NCBI GenBank assembly: GCA_032433595.1
Contig: JASWJB010000047.1
Coordinates: 118,560-182,559, forward strand
Direction: 5' to 3'
Length of the DNA: 64,000 bases
From: Conoideocrella luteorostrata
Lineage: Eukaryota > Ascomycota > Sordariomycetes > Hypocreales > Clavicipitaceae
The position numbers were made by a program, and so were the translations under genes. This document shows, in pieces, positions 56,656 to 64,000 of this stretch. Position 1 is the stretch's first letter. Every line of letters starts with the position of its first letter. The notes below the pieces were generated by a model, which had not been told where the DNA came from, searched no databases, and was given only the letters and a program-made list of their open reading frames with translations.

Positions 56656-57053
56656 GTAGGAAGCACAGGGCTTCGGGTGACGAGGGTATCGACACGGGAA
56701 GGTGAGCAAAACAATAAGCATGTAAATTAATAATAATTGATGATGATAAATGATCTGATCCCTTCTTCCAATTCCTGTCCATAAGCTTCCTTTTATGCTT
56801 GCTCTCCTCCGTGCCTCTGGCACCTATTCCTCTTATCGTTGGCCTCACCGTCGGCCTCACCGAGGCTACGGCCTTCTCTAGCCTATCGGCATTCCCTAGT
56901 ATCCGGAGTTTCCTCGCGTGCTATCCAACAGCTTCGATGGCCGAGAACTAGTACTGTCTGCTGTTAGCCCTGGCAGCACTTGTGTTCCTGCCATGGTTTT
57001 AACCTGCGTAGAGAGACTTTCCCCATCTAGCTATAGGCTCGCTATCTACTTAC
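56656..57053. other. Spacer between LTR remnants
   Basis: CT-rich sequence with a tandem GGCCTCACCGtc/GGCCTCACCG at about 56840-56862. Could be internal retroelement debris; no coding domain seen. Confidence 0.4.
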
Positions 57054-57250
57054 TGTTGGATTACACGTGTGTGTGTGTGGATGGATATGTGGATACACAG
57101 GCTGTGAGAGAAAGGATACGTGGCCTCTGGGCCTAGCAGGATTCAATTGAATTAGATGAATTTGGTGAGGAGACTGAAAATTGATGAATTTTTATGATGA
57201 TAATTGATGCCCTTTGAAGCACTATAACTCTTCTATAGAATCCTTCAGCA
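57054..57250 (+). mobile_element. Diverged LTR, family 1, copy C
   Basis: Starts TGTTGGATTACACG and shares the GGATATGTGGATACAC and GATACGTGGCCTCTGGGCCTA blocks with copies A and B; the middle is deleted, and it ends near CTATAGAATCCTTCAGCA. No target duplication found, so this is an old or truncated copy. Confidence 0.75.
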
Positions 57251-58025
57251 ACCGGAACATTGACTCGTGTTTAGTGGCCTTAGGCCTACATTATGCAAGA
57301 TCCTGCCACCTGCTTCCACCATTGTACGATTCTAGCTAATACGAGGCCTCGGTCATTTCCGAAGGAGCCACTCTGATCTCAACAGCTGCACCGAACAGGT
57401 TGCGCGTGGTCACAAGTTAACCGCCATCACTGTAACAACAGTGTTTTCCGCCACCTGCCTGCTTGCCTGCCTGTGCAGCCGGAGGGTTTGCAGCGCGGCA
57501 CGCGCATAGGGCTCTATAGCCCGTGCCCTTGGCTCTGTTGCAAGGCCCAAAGATGTGAATTGTGGATACGCTTAAATCCGCTCCCGGGAAGATGAATGGA
57601 GCACCCACCGGTGCGAGCCATAAGTTGAAACGGTTTGCAGCTTGTGCCTAGTGCGCCGAACAGTTTCGTAGTTCGGAATGGTCAGACAACTAAACTCACC
57701 GAGAGCGTAAATGACTCACCTATTTGCGTGCTGCCGGGTTAATTTATTGCTTTCAAGTTGTAGGATGGGGGGCTGCTACGTCAGTGTGATAATCCTGGTC
57801 ATGCAGCATATCTTTGGTTCAATTGAGACTACGTGGAGTTGAGTCATGAAATGACTATGAAGAGTTTTCTCTGAACCCTATCTGAATGTCGGATCTCTGT
57901 GTTACTATTATACATTAAAAGGCCAGTCGGTCCACATGATAAGAGACTGCCGCTATAGACCGACAGTTTATTAAACAGAGATTTTCGGCTGATTTCTTCT
58001 CAAGCTTGATCATTCATTTGATACA
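57251..58025. other. Upstream region of the toxin-like gene
   Basis: Contains a (GCCT)n-like patch at 57456-57475 and an AT-rich TATA-like stretch (TATTATACATTAAAAGG) at about 57905-57922, some 105-120 bp before the ATG at 58026. Confidence 0.4.
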
Positions 58026-60913
58026 ATGTACGGCATCAAACATGCGCTCATATTTTGTCTGGCTGTTACCTCAATAGCCTTTCATCATCACAATGACCCT
58101 AGTATATCTAAAAGAGGCCTTCCTGCCCCAATTGGAGATGAGCGAATACCATTGAAAATAACCCTAGGAAGCACAGATTGGACTCGTCAACAGATATCTG
58201 AGACGATTAAAAATGCTCGTGATGGCGATATGAAGGATTTTTTAAACCGCGGCCTAAAAAAGGTAAAGGGAACATGGGTCTCCAAGGACGGACCTTTGTT
58301 TGAGGGACTAGGGAACTCTAAACTAAAAGAAATTGACTTGACGTTAGGTATGAGGTACTGTTATGGCTGGGGCTAATCTTGCGCTGAACGCTTGTTGATT
58401 AACAGATCCAAAAAACCGTGGGAAATATCGAGCAATTGTTACACAGAATAAAAACTTTGTTGGCATAACGGAGCATGTTGAAAGCAATAACGTGCGGAAT
58501 TTGTACGACGTAAACGAAAAAGCCAGAGCTGGAGAGTTTCTAAATGGTGGTTCTCTACCGGAGACATTAAAAACAACAAATGGACAGTCATTTAGTCGCG
58601 AGCAAATCGCCGAAGTGATGGCAAGGCCAGGCAGGGGAGACAAATTAGGGACTAGTGGTGAATGGGCGAAACCAATCAAAGAATCAATCGGTACGCAGTT
58701 GCACATCTTATCCTGTCTGACATTTTCGTTTGTAGTCTTCTGCAAGTAAAAAAAATCAGTTGTTGATAATAGTCACAGGCATTCGCGTTGTTTATAAAGG
58801 AAACAATTTTATTCGCCTAGAAGATGCTTCAAACAAGAACGCCATCCACCCGATTTATACACCCCCACCATGCAAGAGGGATGGAACACCTTGCGAATAT
58901 CACATTCTTGAAAATATGGATGAGAGTGATAACGCAAATCAGCCTGATGAAATTGGTGCGTCTCCCGAAGAAGGGGAAGTGGCCAAAATTCCCAACAATA
59001 ATCGGCCTGGTCGTGCCGGTGCGGGCGAGGGTCCAGAAGAATTAGACGTGGCTAAGATCGCCGAGGACGTGTCAGAAATCGAGTTTTCCGAATTTGCCAA
59101 AGCATATGGCCTAGACCTTGTCCCGAAAGAGTGGAAGATGAAGTTCTCTGAGGTGCGGCCCAGGTTGCTTGGATATAAGCGACTAACACCTGACTCCCCA
59201 AAATTGCGAGCTGGCTCTGGCGGCATAGCTGGAGCAAAATTATTTGGAGCTGTTGGAGCTGTTGCATGGATGAATAATGTAATCCAGGCTTTTAAACAAG
59301 ATACAAGTGCCTTGGATCGGGGTGCTGCTATTACGGCTATTATCCCTTTTGTAGGGTGCGCCGTTGGACACGCCGCTGGAGAAAAGAACGGTGTGAATCC
59401 TATAATTAATGGGATTGATACGGTTTTATGCTACCTAGGAGATGGTTTGCTTCTAGGTGGTTTTGTTCCTGCTGCTGTTGTGGTTAGCTTTGCCAGAGCG
59501 GTTATCCAGGGTTTTCAGCCTCCCCCTGAGCTCCCAACACAGAAGCAGATGCAGACAGCTCGTGATGAGCCATGGAAAGACTTGATTAGCGAGAAATTGT
59601 TTACATACATTTACTCGCATGACTATTTCTACCCAAGAGGCAGAAGCACTAACTTCGCATCTATACTGGAGAGTGCTCTTAAGATCGAGTCTCTAGCCGT
59701 AATTTCACAAATGGCGCAGGAAATAGGCGCACTAAATGCAAGTAGCCGGATACCTTCCCTAGACTTGGATCAAAAACAACTTCAAATTAGCACTCAGAAC
59801 GTCACCAAGATAGCCCGCGAAGAAACGTTAATAGAAGTTATAAAGAGGCAGCGGAAGATCTTACTTGGCTTTCCTCACAACCTAAGGGACAATTTCACTG
59901 CCTCGCTTAAAGCTTCTGCTAACGAATATAATAGCCAATTTACTAAAGAAATCACTTCCCCAGAAACTATACAAAAATATTCAATATCTGGAGCGGCTCT
60001 GATGGGTATTCTTCAAGCCCAAGCTGACAACTTCAATCAAAAGGATTTTTACGGGGAAAAAGTAATTGGGCCTCCAACGAAGCATATGGGAGAAATCAGC
60101 GAATTTCTGCAAAAGGAACCACTTCCAATGCCAAGTCTCTTCGAAGTTGCGTTTGTCCTAGGGCAGTCTAAAGGAATAAAGGTTGCTCCGCGCACTTTAT
60201 CTATACAGGACTTTCTTAAGCAGAAGGTTACCCAGATATCAGATACCTTGGCAGATGCAATCGCTATCACACATGCAACCAGTGTTGTACGTTTACTTCA
60301 AAGCGATATTAAGGAAGACCAGCTACCTAATATCTACCCAGCTCTAAACGACAACATACGCCATGAACTTAACATTCTTATATCTATCAAATTAGGCAAG
60401 CTCTATGAAGACACCAAGGTGGCACACTCTGATCAACTAACAGGACAATGGCTTTCACCAAAAGCACTCCAAAGTCTTGTGCGGCCTTTAGTTCCCCCTA
60501 TTTCGACAACTAATTCCAACTCTACTCGTCTTGTAGGGCTTTTGGTTGGACTTTCCAACACTATTGTTGAAGCTAAATTGAACGAGTCCAGCCACGAGTT
60601 ACCGGAGAAGCAACGCGAAGAGGTGAATAAGAAATTCAGCACATTCCAGACACTAGTAAACACGCCACAATTTCCCGAGACCGTCTTAAAGCTGCAGTTT
60701 GAGTCCGATGCTGCCTCTAGGGCCGCAAATATTACAAAATCTGCGTCTTCAAAGACAGTGAAGGCTCGAGACGATGACCCAAGAGGAGGGGTTAACTTGC
60801 GCTCCCGGAGTGAACCAAAGACAAAAACTTCAGAAGGCGAGCTATTAGTGGCGGCATTGGAAGATGCGGAAAAGCAGACGCAAAGGATGCGTAATATGGT
60901 TGCTCAAGCTTAG
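58026..60913 (+). CDS. Secreted RNase N1/T1-like protein with enterotoxin-type helical C-terminal region
   Basis: Three exons: 58026-58347, 58406-58690, 58779-60913; introns of 58 and 88 nt; 913 aa. A signal peptide (residues 1-19) and a Lys-Arg site (about 29-30) precede a domain at about 45-135 that I read as an RNase N1/T1-like fold: catalytic candidates Glu102 (KEIDL), Arg116 (GKYRAIV) and His131 (GITEH); the Arg-His spacing of 15 equals that in RNase T1. A second, degenerate repeat follows (FSREQIAEV to RVVYKGNNF, about 170-225) without the His. After an acidic linker come hydrophobic helices at about 349-372, 384-403 and 417-445 and a long helical region. This C-terminal part resembles that of fungal heat-labile-enterotoxin-like proteins; the ADP-ribosyltransferase domain of those is absent. 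Likely a secreted protein acting on other cells; function is inference. Confidence 0.75.
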
Positions 60914-61425
60914 ACGTGTCCTTAAATCCAGATTGCTCTAGTGTTGAGACGAGAATAGCTCCCCGCCGGGATGATCAGTGCCATGAATAGCTAGATTTCT
61001 CGGATAGTGAGGTTCCGGTGTCAAACTAGAAACAGGAGGAATTGGGTGGCCATTAGATTAGAGGGGGCGTGGGCTTAGGATGAGAGAATGTCGAGTTTTA
61101 CTTGGTGATATAAAAATGCAGACACTAACAGAGCGTTGTGTTATGAGCACTTTGAGCAATTTTATGGGCAGTGGAAATTGATAGGAATAGAAGGGTGTTA
61201 TTCTGACTAAATTGATTGATGATTTTGATGAAGATTCTGAACTTCCTGAAGGGCCTGAAAGCCACCTGTTTATGTTATATTGCTTTCGCGGCAATTTATC
61301 ATGTCTGTAATGTAGGCTGAGTTTCAGCTTGCCGTGCAGATGATGTTACGATTATGTTGTGCACATATATAACAATAAACCAAGCTTTTTAACTTGAATT
61401 TATTTAATAAGGCATCCAATTTACT
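60914..61425. other. 3' flank of the toxin-like gene
   Basis: No gene recognised; becomes AT-rich toward the small frame at 61426. Confidence 0.4.
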
Positions 61426-61608
61426 ATGTCTGAGAAAGGAAAAGACAGCTTCAAATTAGCTCCAAAAAATGAATCAAACAGGGAGAACAGGCACGAGGAA
61501 GGTGTAAGCGTTCGTAAATTAAGAGTGGATGATAGTGCATTGCCTCACGAAATAGCGGTGGCTTTAAGTTTGCAACTCCTTAAATTAAAGCATGCTAACC
61601 CCGCCTAA
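61426..61608 (+). CDS. Possible small protein (60 aa), unrecognised
   Basis: ATG-initiated frame encoding a highly charged, cysteine-free peptide of 60 aa, with a hydrophobic helix-like C-terminal half (EIAVALSLQLLKLKHA). No signal peptide, so cytosolic if made. It stands alone 510 bp downstream of the large secreted protein and at the border of AT-rich DNA. Could be a chance frame or the end of a decayed gene. Confidence 0.3.
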   Translation: MSEKGKDSFKLAPKNESNRENRHEEGVSVRKLRVDDSALPHEIAVALSLQLLKLKHANPA

Positions 61609-62420
61609 AATCTGCGTCGCTTTGCATTAGATTAGCACTATAGATACATTGCAGTATATCATAAACATCATTATAATAGTTCAAAATACGTCAAAGAGGA
61701 TAACTTAAACATTCTAATATTATTATGCTTAAATGTGCTAAATAAGTATAGAGTAGGCTCCTAAGAATCCTTACTGTTTAGACTATTAGTCTAAAATATA
61801 TTTAAAGAAGCTATTTTCTTTAGTTTAAAACCACTAGAAATAAATATTAATAAGCTATTTACTATTTACTGTTGTTTATTACTTTAAATAGATCTATTAT
61901 AATTTTGTTTAAAACAATAATATATTAATTATATTATTAAAGGTAGACTAATAGTCTAAATAGTCTAAACTATCAAAGGGTGTTACTATTTAAAGCCCTA
62001 GTGTAGAGACCTAATTAGTGGAAGGATTAATACTAAAACCCTGGATATCTATATCTTGTGTAGATTTAGGAACTTAGTATTTAAATAGAGACTATACTCT
62101 TAGAGACTATGATTTTAAGTAGTTATAAAAATGCTATTGCCTTGTATTTACATTCCCCTGAACGTAAAGTGCTAGCTAATAGTAATAAACTAGATTCTAT
62201 ATGTGCGATATAATATAGGAGCTAATTTAATAGATATCTTCTCTAGCTAATAGGATAGTGTACTATGCTGCTAAGAGAGTTTGTTTCCCTTAACGTAATA
62301 AAAGTGACGAGAGATAGTCATTAAATGCCTTAGTTTACCACTAAAGAAATTAAGGGAAGGTTAAGTTTCGAAAAACTTAATCAAGAGCATAGAATAGCTG
62401 GCCGTGTCGCGCAGGGCTGT
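61609..62420. repeat. Very AT-rich decayed block (RIP-like)
   Basis: About 800 bp dominated by A, T and TA steps, with recurring TAGTCTAAA and CTATTTA words in both orientations. No reading frame. The composition resembles DNA degraded by repeat-induced point mutation (C to T changes), for example an old transposon; a TpA/ApT computation would test this. Confidence 0.5.
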
Positions 62421-62682
62421 ACATGCCGCCACCTCTGCTGCAATATTTTTGCCAGTCCTGCGGAGTAGTCGATGTTAAGGAGCAGATAGACGCTCAATAT
62501 ACCTCTTGCAGTCCTGTCTGGGTACATTAAATTTTGACTATCGTCCCGCCGTCCCTTGTGTTACTCGTTGGGCTGGGGCCACTATGACTATGCATGACTG
62601 ATCGGGCATCTCTACATACAATATGCTCTAATGCTTTTTCTATCGGTAATACCCAGCCCATAACTTCTAAATATGCATTTGC

Positions 62683-63193
62683 ATGGAGATATTTTTAAAT
62701 AGGATTGGCCCAAGTCTGCAGCCATCTCTATTTTCCCGATGGTCAAATACATTAACGGCCCGGTCACCTCCCAAGCTATTTCGGGCATTTAGTCAAGCTT
62801 TACTAAATGTATGTGTAGCAAAAATCCACCACCCTACGAGATGGTCGTATACCTGCTCGTTCGCTATCCCCATCAACCCCACTATATGGAATCAGTCTTC
62901 GCGGAGACCCCCCCGAATGTCATTCCCAAGGTCGACGAGGTACCCCTTATACCCGTAAAAGGGAGTGCATATATTGCGTCGGCGAAGAACAGCTCCCGTT
63001 CAATATACACGTGCGGTCATTTAAGCGTGCATCTCATATGATGGACCATGTGGAGAACGTGCATCTGAAGTATGAGTGCTCGGAGGGACTGGGTGACTTC
63101 CTGACTTGTATGAATGCTTTCAGAAATCACGTGCAGCGAGTACATGGCGTTAACCTTCGTGAGAAACAGTTTTCACAAGACTCTTCCGTGTAA
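62683..63193 (+). pseudogene. Broken C2H2-finger gene (FluG-associated type)
   Basis: One frame reads VDEVPLIPV, the next frame continues ECIYCVGEEQLPF..SFKRASHMMDHVENVHLK and then LTCMNAFRNHVQRVHGV. Together they match the two C-terminal zinc-finger blocks of a large multi-copy fungal family (C-x2-C-x-GDERLP..DHVExxH; HFKNHVATVHK) often found with FluG-type domains. The frame change near 62955, a missing partner Cys and the absence of the N-terminal part show that it is a remnant. The family is frequently amplified in subtelomeric or repeat-rich regions. Confidence 0.6.
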
Positions 63194-63512
63194 TGTCATT
63201 GACACAGTCTCTTACTACTGTATGGTCGAGGTCCAGCGTCGCCGAATGCGCTGGAAGCGCTGTACTTTTTAGGGGGCGGCCCCGCCGCACAGCAGCCTAT
63301 GTATCAACAACTCCAGGGTCGACTTGAGGTTCAGCTAAACAAAAGCACGGACTTAAAGATGCCAACGCGGCCGGTATTGGACGGACAATCTGTAGGTTAT
63401 GTTGCGTAGGCCGGGGGTTTAGGCTGGGGGGCTGGTGTGGGCTCACTGAAACCTCATTCTTAACGTTATACATCTGTACTATGCCATGCGACCACCCGCG
63501 TCAGAGACAACT
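63194..63512. other. Intergenic
   Basis: GC-rich patch at about 63270-63300. Nothing recognised. Confidence 0.35.
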
Positions 63513-63767
63513 TCATTTCGATCTCTCACTCCAAAATGCTGCGAGTGATATGAAAAAGCAGCCCACATTCCAAGCGGTGCCCCAGTCGCCATAAAGCGAC
63601 TTTGCACTAATTGCCAATGCTATAAGTGCTATAGAGACCAGGAGGAAATAAACAAATTCGTCATAAAATAACCAGGTTTCATCCATCATGAGCCCTCGAA
63701 ATGGCAGCTCGCCAAGCTGAGGGCAATTCCATGAATTGAGCTTATTCAGGAGGTCCCTAAATTGCAC
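63513..63767 (-). CDS. Possible 3' exon with one membrane helix (partial gene)
   Basis: 84-codon open frame ending at 63513. An internal ATG precedes DETWLFYDEF, followed by a strong hydrophobic helix (VYFLLVSIALIALAISA) and a second hydrophobic stretch (AWNVGCFFISLAAFW). No convincing initiator at the 5' side, so it is probably the last exon of a gene whose other exons extend toward or beyond the right edge. Family not recognised. Confidence 0.4.
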   Translation of the reverse strand: MQFRDLLNKLNSWNCPQLGELPFRGLMMDETWLFYDEFVYFLLVSIALIALAISAKSLYGDWGTAWNVGCFFISLAAFWSERSK

Positions 63768-64000
63768 TTGTTAACGTAAACTTCACTCTCAAAAGAACAA
63801 CATTGCTCACCACTGTCTGTAGATACCTTTTTTATCTTTAAAAAGATCGTTAACCTCGGCAAGTTCTAGATTCCTGAAGGCAAGTCGTAGGAATGGTCGT
63901 AGTCTAATTTAGTCGAGCCGCCACTGTTCATTGAACAATATCTTTTCTGGGGTGGGCGGGGGGGGGGGGGGGGGGCTGGGTGGATGGGTGATGGGTGTTA
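63768..64000. other. Right edge with poly-G tract
   Basis: A run of about 17 G (from about 63959) within G-rich sequence. Could be real low complexity or a sequencing artefact near a contig end. Confidence 0.4.

Noticed and set aside
63955..63976. Poly-G tract as a telomere or regulatory G-quadruplex
   Set aside because: It is a plain homopolymer without TTAGGG repeats; it may be low-complexity DNA or a sequencing artefact.

Overview
The window looks like a piece of a filamentous ascomycete chromosome, most likely Hypocreales and possibly a Clavicipitaceae lineage such as Metarhizium or Pochonia. Evidence: short spliceosomal introns (45-90 nt, GT..AG, with CTAAC/CTGAC-like branch points), loose gene spacing, a HET-domain gene, a WSC membrane protein, many secreted proteins, solo LTRs and AT-rich relic DNA. 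The species assignment is inference. I found no bacterial operons, rRNA, convincing tRNA or CRISPR.

Layout. 0-9 kb: GH105-type pectin hydrolase (-), WSC-domain membrane protein (-), an unrecognised secreted protein (-) divergent from a secreted HExxH metalloprotease (+). 9-16 kb: a bacterial-type thioredoxin whose two catalytic cysteines are serines, a HET-domain protein, and a fatty-acid-hydroxylase/sterol-desaturase-family enzyme with a 20-bp perfect inverted repeat in its upstream region. 17-27 kb: purple acid phosphatase (-), mitochondrial carrier (-), cytochrome P450 (-) divergent from an FAD monooxygenase (+). 27-43 kb: a 4.3-kb gene-poor stretch, a small secreted Cys protein, an amidohydrolase, BTB protein, alpha/beta hydrolase, a protein with a possible frameshift, AIM24-family protein and SGNH hydrolase. 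43-53 kb: a C2H2 zinc-finger/enoyl-reductase chimera with a solo LTR inside one intron, a second amidohydrolase (-) divergent from a metallo-beta-lactamase-fold enzyme, two solo LTRs, and an intronless GH35 beta-galactosidase. 53-64 kb: gene-poor DNA, a short M35-like secreted protease, LTR remnants, and a large secreted protein that I read as RNase N1/T1-like repeats joined to a helical region resembling fungal enterotoxin-like proteins; then AT-rich relic DNA and a broken C2H2 gene.

Functionally the window reads as an accessory region: secreted hydrolases and proteases, possible secreted effectors or toxins, and small-molecule modifying enzymes (P450, FAD monooxygenase, two amidohydrolases, MBL enzyme, reductase, esterases). 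No polyketide synthase, NRPS or terpene cyclase is present, so no complete classical secondary-metabolite cluster can be claimed. The points most worth a second look are the RNase-type toxin-like chimera, the cysteine-less thioredoxin and the zinc-finger/reductase fusion carrying an intronic solo LTR. All splice models were made by eye from GT..AG sites and reading-frame continuity.
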